In this document: piece after piece, positions 52,987-61,806 of the stretch
Layout of the letters: each line of letters starts with the position of its first letter
Numbering within the stretch: position 1 is the stretch's first letter
Assembly: GCF_009720775.1 (NCBI RefSeq)
Contig: NZ_WNKW01000010.1
Coordinates: forward strand, 1 to 64,000
Length of the DNA: 64,000 bases
DNA from: Pseudoduganella danionis
Lineage (GTDB): Bacteria > Pseudomonadota > Gammaproteobacteria > Burkholderiales > Burkholderiaceae_D
Reading direction: 5' to 3'
Translations under genes and position numbers: made by a program
The notes under the pieces: generated by a model
The model's database searches: none
Told to the model about the DNA's origin: nothing
The model's input: the letters and a program-made list of their open reading frames with translations, nothing else

Positions 52987-55900
52987 TACGGACAAGGCTG
53001 GAACGTACAGGTCCACCGTATGCGTGACCGGCTGGTCCTCCAGCGTGATCTGCAGCCCCGCCAGTCTTTCCCCATCCAGCACCAGCAGCCAGTCGTCAGA
53101 CTGGCTGCGCTGGACGCGGATCACATAGCGCGCCGCGCCATAGCAGTAGCTCAATTCGAAATGCTCCCATGCGGGCGGCATGCGCGGCGACAGTTCCAGC
53201 AGTTGGCCCGTGCGCCGCACTCCCAGCAGCGACTCCACCAGCAGGCGGTACATCCAGCCGGATGATCCCGTGTACCAGCTCCAGCCGCCGCGTCCCACGT
53301 GAGGCGGCACCGCATACACGTCCGCCGTAATCACATACGGTTCGACCCGATAGCGCTGCATGGCCTCGGGCGTGGCCGTATGCCGCAACGGATTGATCAT
53401 GCGCGCCAGCTCCCACGCCAGCGCCGTCTCACCCAGCCGGGCAAAAGCCATGGCCGTCCAGATGGCGGCATGGGTGTACTGTCCACCATTTTCACGCACG
53501 CCCGGCACATAGCCGCGGATATAGCCGGGATTGGGACCGGCCTTGTCGAATGGCGGCTGCAGCAACTGGATGATGCCATCTTCGCGCCGCACCAGCCGCT
53601 GGTTCACCTGCGTCATGGCGGTGCGCACGCGCGCGCCATCGGCCGCACCGGACAGCACGCCCCAGCTCTGCGAAATCGAATCGATCTGGCATTCCTCGTT
53701 GAGGTGAGAGCCCAGCGGCGTGCCATCGTCGAAATAGGCGCGCCGGTACCACTCGCCATCCCAGCCATGCTGCTCGACGGCGGCAGCCAGCGCGCGCGCA
53801 TGGGTGCGGCATTCGGCGGCAAAGATGGCATCCTGCCGCTGCTCGGCCACTTCAGCAAAACGCTGCAGCACTTCGCACTGGAAGAAGGCCAGCCAGATAC
53901 TCTCGCCGCGGCCCTGCTCGCCCACCTTGTCCATGCCGTCGTTCCAGTCGCAGGAGCCGATCAGTGGCAGATCATGCGCGCCCAGCCGCCAGCCGTGGCG
54001 GATAGCGCGCTGGCAGTGCTCGTACAGCGTACCTTGCTGCGCCGAGCGTAGTGGCAGGTCGTAATAAGAATCTTCTTCCGGCTTGACGGCGCGCCCTTCC
54101 AGATAGGGCTGCGCCTCATCCAGCACCGCCAGATCATCCGTGGCCTGTACATAGCGCGCTGCCGCCAGCGGTAGCCACAGGTAGTCGTCCGAACAGTGGG
54201 TGCGCACACCGCGGTCGGACGGCGGATGCCACCAGTGCTGCACATCGCCTTCGAGGAACTGGTGGGCAGCGCACAGCAGCAACTGTTCGCGCAGCAGTGC
54301 AGGACGGGTGTGGATGGTGGCCATGGCATCCTGCAACTGGTCGCGGAAGCCGAAGGCACCACCGGACTGGTAATAGCCGCTGCGCGCCCACATGCGGCAG
54401 GCGATGGTCTGGTACATCAGCCAGCCATTGACCAGCACATCGAGCTCCGGCTCGGGCGTGCGGATCTGCACGGCGCCTAGCGTGGCCTGCCAGTAGGCCT
54501 GTACGGCGGCCAGCGCTTCGTATGCCGCTTCGGCACTGCGGTGCTTCTGCACCAGCGTGCTCGCGTCGGCATTGCGCCGCCCTGCCACGCCGAGCACAAA
54601 CACCACTTCGCGCTCCTGTCCCGGCAGCAGTTCGATCGGCACCATCAGGGCTGCGCACGCATCGAGACCGGCGCCTGTGCGGCCGGACAGGCGCAAGCGG
54701 CGCAGCGCGGCCGGCGCGGCCAGCGTGCCGTTGCGGCCTATGAATTCGCTACGGTCGGCCGTGTGGCTGCGCAGCGCCGCATCGCAGTTGAAGAAGGCCA
54801 CCCGCCCCGTGAACTCGGTGTTGTAGGGATTGCGCGCAAACAGCGCACCACTGGGTCCATCCACTTCCGTCAGCAGATGCATGCCGGACTTGGCACGCAT
54901 ATCGCCGAGCACCCATTCCACATAAGCGGCCAGCGACAGCCGGCGGCTGCTGGCCGAGAGGTTTTTCACTTTCAGCAGCGTGTAGCGGATAGGCGCATCA
55001 ATGGCCACGAAAGTGGTCAGCGTGCTGGCGATACCGGCCGTGCTGTGTTCAAAGCTGCTGTAGCCGAAGCCGTGGCGCGTCACGTAGCGCCCTGCCGCCG
55101 GTGCCGGCAGCGGCGTGGGCGACCAGAACTGGCCGGTCTGCTCGTCGCGGATGTAGAAGGCTTCGCCGCTACTGTCGCTGACAGGATCGTTATGCCACGG
55201 CGTGAGGCGGAACTCGTGGGCATTTTCGTGCCAGCTATAGGCCTGCCCGCTTTCCGAGATCACGCTGCCGAACTGCGGATTGGCCAGCACATTCGACCAT
55301 GGCGCCGGGGTGCGCTCGCCAGCGCCGGAAACGATCACGTATTCGCGGCCGTCGGCGCTGAAGCCGCCCATGCCGTTAGCCAGCAGCAGGCCTTGCGGCA
55401 GCGCAGTTTCTTCATAGGCCGGCAGCGCCTCGGCATAGGCCGTGCCGCCTTCCGGCTGCAGCAGCGGCATACGCAGCGGCGCGGGCACGGAACGCTTGAT
55501 CTGCTCGGCCAGCGTGCCGCGCTGATCGCTCAGGATGGCGCGCGCCACCGACTGCAGCAGGATGCGGTCTTCGTTGGCGATCTGGTCCACGAGTCGCACG
55601 AAGATGCCGCCGGGCCGGTCTATGGCCTGCGCATCGATGCCGGAAGCAATCAGGCCCATGATCTGGTCATGCAGTAGCTGGCGGTAGCCGCTCTGGTCCT
55701 CGTACCAGATCACCAGATCCACCACCAGCCCTTTCAGGCGCCAGTAAGCGTGTGCCTGCACCATCTGGCGCGCCAGTTCGATATTCGCCGGGTCGCGGAT
55801 CTGCAGCAGCACGATGGGCAGGTCGCCCGAAATCGCATACGCCCACAGGCCGGACTGGCCGCGCTGGTTGCGCATCAGGATGGCCGCATCGGCGCGCAGC

Positions 55901-58900
55901 GAAGCATGGGGATAGATCACGGCGTTGGCCAGCCGCGCATACAACTGCGCATCGGCTTCGCTGGCATTGAGCTGGCGCAGCACCACCTGGCTATGGGTCC
56001 ACGCGAGTTCGAACACGCGGTCGGCCAGATGGCGGTCCTGATACTTGTCGATCAGGTGCAGCGCCGCTTCGCGCTGTTCGCACATGCCGGTGACGATATC
56101 GACAATCACGGTCTGGTCGGGCTGCAGGGTGATGGTCTGGCGTATCGCCACCACGGGATCGAGCACCGAGCCTTCGGCGCCGCCCAGCGTACTGCCTTCC
56201 GCCATGGCGGCCGGATCGAGCGCGCTGCGGCCACGGCCGAGGAAGCGCGAACGGTCCGTCTCGAACGAGACGGCGCTGACCACGCCATCATGCACCATCA
56301 TGGCGTGCAGCAGCCACGGTGTCGCATCGTGCGCGCCGCGCGGGCGGCGCGTGCACAGGATGGCATTCTCGCCATGCAGGATTTCGCTCTGCACAAACAG
56401 CTTGCTGAATGCCGGATGGGCAGCATCGGCGGCGGCCGGTGCCAGCGCCACTTCCGCATAGCTGGTGATTTCCAGCGTGCGTACCTGCTCCGACTGGTTG
56501 GTGATACGGCTGCGGCGCAGTTCGATATCATCTTCCGGCGACACCACGATTTCCGTGTACAGATCGATGCCACGGTCGCTACGGCGGAACTCGGCCCGCC
56601 CTTCCGAGAAGATCACTTCGTAGCGACGCGGTTCTACCAGCGTGGGCTGATAGGTGGTGGACCAGTAGCGCCCATCATCGAGGTCGCGCACATAGCAGAA
56701 ATTGCCCCAGTGGTCGCGCGTGCTGTCTTCGCGCCAGCGCGTCACGGCCATATCCTTCCAGCGGCTATAGCTGCCGCCTGCATTGGTCACCATCACGTGA
56801 TAGCGCCCGTTCGACAGCAACTGGGTTTCCGGCACGGCCGTACTGGGCTGGCCCAGTATGCGCATAGGCATGCTCGGCTCGACGACATTGCTGCGTAGCG
56901 CCGCCTGCTCGGTGGTGTTGGAATAGAATGCGCCCAGCTGCGGGCTGCGTTCCTGCAGCACCAGCAGGGTCGATTGCAGCAGCGGGTCCGATTCGAAGCG
57001 GCGCTGCATGGGGCGCTGATGCAGCAGGTAGGCCAGCGCCAGCAGGCCCATGCCCTGATGGTGCACCATGAAGGAACGGATCACGGCGGCCGTCTGCCCG
57101 CGTGGCAGGCGCGCTGCCGTGAAGTCCACCGCTTCGTAGAAACCGTAGCGGCCCAGATAGCCGAGCGCGGCCATTTTCTGCAGATTGCTGCACGCCGCTT
57201 CCGGCTGCACCATCAGCCCCAGCATGCTGGCATACGGCGCCACCACCAGATCATCACCGAGCCCGCGTTTGAGGCCCAGCCCCGGCACGCCGAATGCGCG
57301 GTACTGGTAATTCAGGCTGGCATCGACCATGTTGTAGCCCGATTCCGATATCCCCCACGGCACGTTGCGGCGCCGGCCATACTCGATCTGCGCAGCGATC
57401 ACGGCGCGGTAAGTCTGGTCCAGCAGCGTATCGGGATAGCTGGGCATGACCAGCAGCGGCATCAGGTATTCGAACATCGAGCCGCTCCACGACAGCAGCA
57501 CGGGCTGGCCTGCCACGATGCATAGCTGGCGGCCCAGTGCGAACCAGTGTTCCTGCGGTAGCTGGCCTTGCGCAATGGCGACGAAGCTGGCCAGCCGTAC
57601 TTCCGAAGCCAGCAGATCGTAATAACTGCTATCGAGCCGGCGTTCGCTGACGTTATAGCCTATCGCCAGCAGATGGGTGGTGCTGTTGTACAGGAAGCCG
57701 TACTCCATGCGCGCGAACGCGGCGCAGCGCTGCGCCAGCCCTTCCAGTGCCTGGATACGCTGCTGCGCGGCCTGCGCGGCTTCCGCACATAGCTGCGCCA
57801 GTTGCAACTGGCGTTCGCGTTCGGCCGGGGCCAGTGCGCTTTGCTGCACACCGTTCACGCTATCGTGCAGCGCGGCCAGTTCGCGCAGGCTAGGGATGCG
57901 CAGCAGTGCGCTATCGGGCAAGGCTTCGGCCGGCAGCACCAGCCACGGCATCAGCAGTGCCAGTTCGGCCAGCGCTGCACGGCATTGCTGCAGCAGCGCC
58001 GTATGCCACAGCAGGGTTTCGCCATGCAGAGCGGCCTGCGGGTCCAGTCCGCCCAGCAGTTGCTGCAGGCGCAATAGCCAATGGCGCATCTGCGCACCAT
58101 CGCTTCCATCAGGCGCTTCCTGCAGCACGATGCCGAGTTCACCCGCCATGGCCCCATACTGTTCACGCCAGGCCTGCTGCAGCAGCGTGGCCGTAGTCAC
58201 CAGCCCTTCCACCTGCCGCGTGCCGAGCACGGGCTGGGCCGCCAGTCCGTTCAGCCCCGCCTGCAGGGTCAGCAGATGTCCGGCCAGATTGCCGCTGTCG
58301 ACTGTCGATACATAGATGGGCAGCAGCGGCTGCAGGCTGCGGGTGTCGTACCAGTTGTAGAAATGGCCCTGATAGCGCTCCAGCCGGTCCAGCGTCGTCA
58401 AGGTATGCGCGGTACGGTCGATTAGTTGGCCCACGGTCAGATAGCCAAAATCGCTGGCACTGAGGTTGGCCAGCAGGGCCATGCCGATATTGGTCGGCGA
58501 AGTGCGGTGCGCCACCACTTGCACCGGATGCTCTTGCATATTATCGGGCGGCAGCCAGTTATCTTCCGGTCCCACGAAACGTTCGAAATAGGCCCAGGTG
58601 CGGCGCGCCAGTGTGCGCAGGAATAGCAACTGCTCGGCCGACAGCGTGACACTCTTGCGGGCAATGGGCTGGCTGATACGGTTGGCCAGCGCCGGCGCCA
58701 GCAGCCAGAGCGGCACAAACAGCAGGGCCGGCCACAGGCTGGCCGGCTGCCACAGCAGGATAGCCAGCAGCGCCAGCCCGCACAGCGCGGACGCGGGCCA
58801 CATGCTGCGCCAGCTATTGCCGCTGGCCTGTGCCACCAGCGTGGAAGCGCGCCATTCAAGCAGGCGCTGATGCGACACCAGCAGGCGCCAGTAGCTGCGC

Positions 58901-61638
58901 GCGATCGCGTCCAGACTGAACCACGCTTCATAGGGCAGGAACACCAGCATCAGCAAGGCATGGGCAAACTGCAGGCTGCTGCGGCGCAGGCTGGCCCGCA
59001 TATGCTGACGCCACAATGTATCGCGCGGGCGCCGTGCCAGATCGTACAGGCCACCGAGCAGCGGCGTTACAAACAGCACGGCCAGCACGGCCGCAGTCCA
59101 TAACCACGGGCGCGGCAGCACCAGCCATGCCAGCAGCAATAAGCCCAGCAAGGCCGGCGCCGTCACGCTGCGGCGCAAATTATCGAACAGCTTCCAGCGC
59201 GATAGCAGCGACAGGGGATTGCGCTCGCGCTGACGTTCGGGCAGCGGCACGCGATGGCCCAGCCATGCGGCCACTTGCCAGTCGCCGCGTATCCAGCGCT
59301 GGCGCCGCTGCACATCGTCGCTATAGCGGGACGGATAGGCTTCGTATAGCTGCACATCGCTGAGCAGGCCCGCACGCAGATAACAGCCTTCCAGCAGGTC
59401 GTGGCTGAGGATGCGGTTTTCCGGCAGGCGGCCGTCCAGCACCTGACGGAACACGCCCACATCGTAAATGCCTTTTCCGATGAACGAGCCTTCGTAAAAC
59501 ACATCCTGATACACGTCCGACACGGTGCGCGTGTAGGGGTCGATACCGGGCTCGCCGCCGCACAGTTTTTCATAGAGCGATGCCTGTTCGCCCGGCACGC
59601 TGACGGCGATGCGCGGCTGCAGGATGCCATAGCCTTCCACCACGCGCTGCAGGCGCTGATCCACGCGCGGCTGATTCAGCGGGTGCAGCATGGTGGCGAT
59701 CATCTGCTGCGCTGCTTCGCGCGGCAAGCGGGTATCGCTGTCGAGCGTAATCACATAGCGCACTGCGGCCAGCCGGCTGATATCGCCCTCGACCACGCTG
59801 AATGCCGCCGCGCCGGCCCCGCACAGCAGGCGGTTCAGGTCCTGCAGCTTGCCGCGCTTGCGTTCATAGCCCATCCAGACGCCTTCCTGCGCATTCCACA
59901 GCCGTGGCCGGTGCAGCAGCACGAACGGTAACGGCAGCTCGTCTTCCATGCGCGCGCCGTATTGCCGGTTGAGCTGGGCGATGCTGTGCTGTGCCTGTTC
60001 GATCAGGGCGGCATCGGCAGGCTGGATGGCGCTGTCGGCATCCGTCAGATCCGTGAGCAGACAGAATTGCAGATGCCGGTCGCGGTTGGCAAGGAAGTGC
60101 ACTTCGAGCTGCTCGCAGAGCTGTGCCACATTCTCGCTGCTGTACAGCAGCGCCGGCACCACCACCAGCGTGCGCGCATCGGCCGGCACGCCCTGCGGCA
60201 GCGCCATGCGCGGCAATGGGTGGGGCTGGGTCAGTAGCGTGGCCAGCCAGTTGACCAGCGCCAGCGCGAGCTGGCCGCTAGCCAGCAGGGTCAGTACGGC
60301 CGTCAACAGCAGCCAAGCTGGCGCCACGCCCTGCAGCGCAGCCTGCCGCACCAGCCATGCTGTCGCCACCAGCGCCAGCGCGGCAATCGCGCCCAGATAA
60401 GTCGTCAGCGGCGCGCTGCGCGCGGTCTGCTGCAGCACTTCCAGCCACGGGCGCCGCATGCGGCACTGGCGTTCGAGCTGGACCACGCCCGCGCCTATCA
60501 GGTAGTAGCCCACGTGGCCATAACGTTCTTCACTGCCATGGGCTTGCGCAAGCTGCAGCGCGTGCTGCGCCACTTCGCCTTCCGTGTAGGCGCTGCGGCG
60601 GGCGATCTTTTCGATCGCATGGCGGTACAGGTCGCGCGTGGCAAAAGCCATCTGCGCGTACACACCAGCAGGGTCCTGGCGCAGGGTCTGCTCCACCACG
60701 CTCATGGTTTCGACAAACTCCTGCCAGTCCATGGTGCCGAGGAAGCGCAGGCTGCCTATGCTGTTGGCGATCGATACCTGTTCGGCGGCCTGCTGCTGGA
60801 TTTCAGCCTGGATCTGCTGTTCTATGGTCTGCCCGGCTTCCGCCAGCCGGTGGGTAATCCACGACAACGCCAGCGTCAGGGCCGGACTCTGGCCTTGCAG
60901 GCGGCGCGCCAGTTCGGCCACGAAGGCGCTGGTAATGGGCGGATTGGAACGCGCCATGTCGGCCACCAGCAGGATCAGGCCGCTCGGGTTGCTCTCGGCC
61001 ACCTGCGTCATCTGGTCGGCCCAGTGGTTGGCCAGATCGCGCTGGCGCCGGTTGTCGGCCACCCGCACAGCCACGCGGCGCAGGTTTTCGATCAGCGCCA
61101 GCCGCAGCATGATGGGGATGGCCCACAGCTCGCCGAGCTGCAGGCTGGCCACTTCCTGATACGCCGCCACGAAGCGGCACAAGGATTCGGGATCAACCCG
61201 GCCATCGCCATGGGCGATGATTTCCAGTGCGATGCGGTAGACGCGCGGGCAGGCCGGCAGGGCATCGCCGTCGAGGCGGGGCAACTGGCGGCTGTAGTTG
61301 CGCGGCAGGTGACGGCGGGCAATACGAATCTGCTCTTCGATCAGGTAAAAGTTATCGAGCAGCCATTCCGAGGCCGGCGTGATCTGGCGCCCCTGCTTGA
61401 CGGCGGCCGTCAGTTCGCTGCAAGTGGCATCGATCACGCTGGCGTTCTGCGCCAGCCGCACCAATAGGCGGTCGGCGCCGCCGTGCGTGCTGAGGCGGTG
61501 GTGGCTGGCCAGCGTCTTGCCATGCACAGCCATCTGCACGGCGCTGAACAATTCCGCGCGCAACGGAAGATCGGCCGTCTCGTCTTCGCGGGACACCGTG
61601 CGGGCAGCAATCAGTGGCAAAAACAGAGGGACAAACAT
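52975..61638 (-). CDS. ndvB: Cyclic beta-1,2-glucan synthase (NdvB/ChvB type)
   Basis: The giant 2887-residue inner-membrane enzyme builds cyclic beta-1,2-glucans for the periplasm from UDP-glucose. After an N-terminal region comes the GT84 glycosyltransferase with several membrane segments. It carries VITLDSDTRLP (about 632) and RRQRWIRGDWQ (about 779). A central glycoamylase-like domain assigned to cyclisation includes WGISESGYNMVDASLNYQYR. The C-terminal GH94-type phosphorylase domain has the catalytic SCDWNDGMDKVG (about 2564). The length matches ChvB/NdvB. The ATG at 61638 has GGGAG six bases upstream; a frame 37 codons longer is not supported. No ndvA-type exporter gene adjoins it. Confidence 0.95.
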   Translation of the reverse strand: MFVPLFLPLIAARTVSREDETADLPLRAELFSAVQMAVHGKTLASHHRLSTHGGADRLLVRLAQNASVIDATCSELTAAVKQGRQITPASEWLLDNFYLIEEQIRIARRHLPRNYSRQLPRLDGDALPACPRVYRIALEIIAHGDGRVDPESLCRFVAAYQEVASLQLGELWAIPIMLRLALIENLRRVAVRVADNRRQRDLANHWADQMTQVAESNPSGLILLVADMARSNPPITSAFVAELARRLQGQSPALTLALSWITHRLAEAGQTIEQQIQAEIQQQAAEQVSIANSIGSLRFLGTMDWQEFVETMSVVEQTLRQDPAGVYAQMAFATRDLYRHAIEKIARRSAYTEGEVAQHALQLAQAHGSEERYGHVGYYLIGAGVVQLERQCRMRRPWLEVLQQTARSAPLTTYLGAIAALALVATAWLVRQAALQGVAPAWLLLTAVLTLLASGQLALALVNWLATLLTQPHPLPRMALPQGVPADARTLVVVPALLYSSENVAQLCEQLEVHFLANRDRHLQFCLLTDLTDADSAIQPADAALIEQAQHSIAQLNRQYGARMEDELPLPFVLLHRPRLWNAQEGVWMGYERKRGKLQDLNRLLCGAGAAAFSVVEGDISRLAAVRYVITLDSDTRLPREAAQQMIATMLHPLNQPRVDQRLQRVVEGYGILQPRIAVSVPGEQASLYEKLCGGEPGIDPYTRTVSDVYQDVFYEGSFIGKGIYDVGVFRQVLDGRLPENRILSHDLLEGCYLRAGLLSDVQLYEAYPSRYSDDVQRRQRWIRGDWQVAAWLGHRVPLPERQRERNPLSLLSRWKLFDNLRRSVTAPALLGLLLLAWLVLPRPWLWTAAVLAVLFVTPLLGGLYDLARRPRDTLWRQHMRASLRRSSLQFAHALLMLVFLPYEAWFSLDAIARSYWRLLVSHQRLLEWRASTLVAQASGNSWRSMWPASALCGLALLAILLWQPASLWPALLFVPLWLLAPALANRISQPIARKSVTLSAEQLLFLRTLARRTWAYFERFVGPEDNWLPPDNMQEHPVQVVAHRTSPTNIGMALLANLSASDFGYLTVGQLIDRTAHTLTTLDRLERYQGHFYNWYDTRSLQPLLPIYVSTVDSGNLAGHLLTLQAGLNGLAAQPVLGTRQVEGLVTTATLLQQAWREQYGAMAGELGIVLQEAPDGSDGAQMRHWLLRLQQLLGGLDPQAALHGETLLWHTALLQQCRAALAELALLMPWLVLPAEALPDSALLRIPSLRELAALHDSVNGVQQSALAPAERERQLQLAQLCAEAAQAAQQRIQALEGLAQRCAAFARMEYGFLYNSTTHLLAIGYNVSERRLDSSYYDLLASEVRLASFVAIAQGQLPQEHWFALGRQLCIVAGQPVLLSWSGSMFEYLMPLLVMPSYPDTLLDQTYRAVIAAQIEYGRRRNVPWGISESGYNMVDASLNYQYRAFGVPGLGLKRGLGDDLVVAPYASMLGLMVQPEAACSNLQKMAALGYLGRYGFYEAVDFTAARLPRGQTAAVIRSFMVHHQGMGLLALAYLLHQRPMQRRFESDPLLQSTLLVLQERSPQLGAFYSNTTEQAALRSNVVEPSMPMRILGQPSTAVPETQLLSNGRYHVMVTNAGGSYSRWKDMAVTRWREDSTRDHWGNFCYVRDLDDGRYWSTTYQPTLVEPRRYEVIFSEGRAEFRRSDRGIDLYTEIVVSPEDDIELRRSRITNQSEQVRTLEITSYAEVALAPAAADAAHPAFSKLFVQSEILHGENAILCTRRPRGAHDATPWLLHAMMVHDGVVSAVSFETDRSRFLGRGRSALDPAAMAEGSTLGGAEGSVLDPVVAIRQTITLQPDQTVIVDIVTGMCEQREAALHLIDKYQDRHLADRVFELAWTHSQVVLRQLNASEADAQLYARLANAVIYPHASLRADAAILMRNQRGQSGLWAYAISGDLPIVLLQIRDPANIELARQMVQAHAYWRLKGLVVDLVIWYEDQSGYRQLLHDQIMGLIASGIDAQAIDRPGGIFVRLVDQIANEDRILLQSVARAILSDQRGTLAEQIKRSVPAPLRMPLLQPEGGTAYAEALPAYEETALPQGLLLANGMGGFSADGREYVIVSGAGERTPAPWSNVLANPQFGSVISESGQAYSWHENAHEFRLTPWHNDPVSDSSGEAFYIRDEQTGQFWSPTPLPAPAAGRYVTRHGFGYSSFEHSTAGIASTLTTFVAIDAPIRYTLLKVKNLSASSRRLSLAAYVEWVLGDMRAKSGMHLLTEVDGPSGALFARNPYNTEFTGRVAFFNCDAALRSHTADRSEFIGRNGTLAAPAALRRLRLSGRTGAGLDACAALMVPIELLPGQEREVVFVLGVAGRRNADASTLVQKHRSAEAAYEALAAVQAYWQATLGAVQIRTPEPELDVLVNGWLMYQTIACRMWARSGYYQSGGAFGFRDQLQDAMATIHTRPALLREQLLLCAAHQFLEGDVQHWWHPPSDRGVRTHCSDDYLWLPLAAARYVQATDDLAVLDEAQPYLEGRAVKPEEDSYYDLPLRSAQQGTLYEHCQRAIRHGWRLGAHDLPLIGSCDWNDGMDKVGEQGRGESIWLAFFQCEVLQRFAEVAEQRQDAIFAAECRTHARALAAAVEQHGWDGEWYRRAYFDDGTPLGSHLNEECQIDSISQSWGVLSGAADGARVRTAMTQVNQRLVRREDGIIQLLQPPFDKAGPNPGYIRGYVPGVRENGGQYTHAAIWTAMAFARLGETALAWELARMINPLRHTATPEAMQRYRVEPYVITADVYAVPPHVGRGGWSWYTGSSGWMYRLLVESLLGVRRTGQLLELSPRMPPAWEHFELSYCYGAARYVIRVQRSQSDDWLLVLDGERLAGLQITLEDQPVTHTVDLYVPALSVSGA

Positions 61639-61747
61639 AGACACTCCCGGCCTCGCAAAACTATTGCAGAATAAGATGCATAGGCAGCTTACTGGGCGGG
61701 CGCGGGCGCGACCGTGCGCAGGCGTACATATACGCTGGCGCCGGAGC

Positions 61748-61773
61748 AAAAAAAAGGGCCGCTTGCGCGGCCC
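61748..61773 (-). terminator. Rho-independent terminator of the desulfurase fusion gene
   Basis: GGGCCGC and GCGGCCC form a 7-bp stem with a 4-nt loop, and on the minus strand eight T residues follow (61755-61748). It separates the fusion gene from the glucan synthase gene, which must then have its own promoter in 61639-61747; none was recognised. Confidence 0.9.
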
Positions 61774-61806
61774 TCAAACGAAGAGACAACTGTAATCGTG
61801 CAAGCC

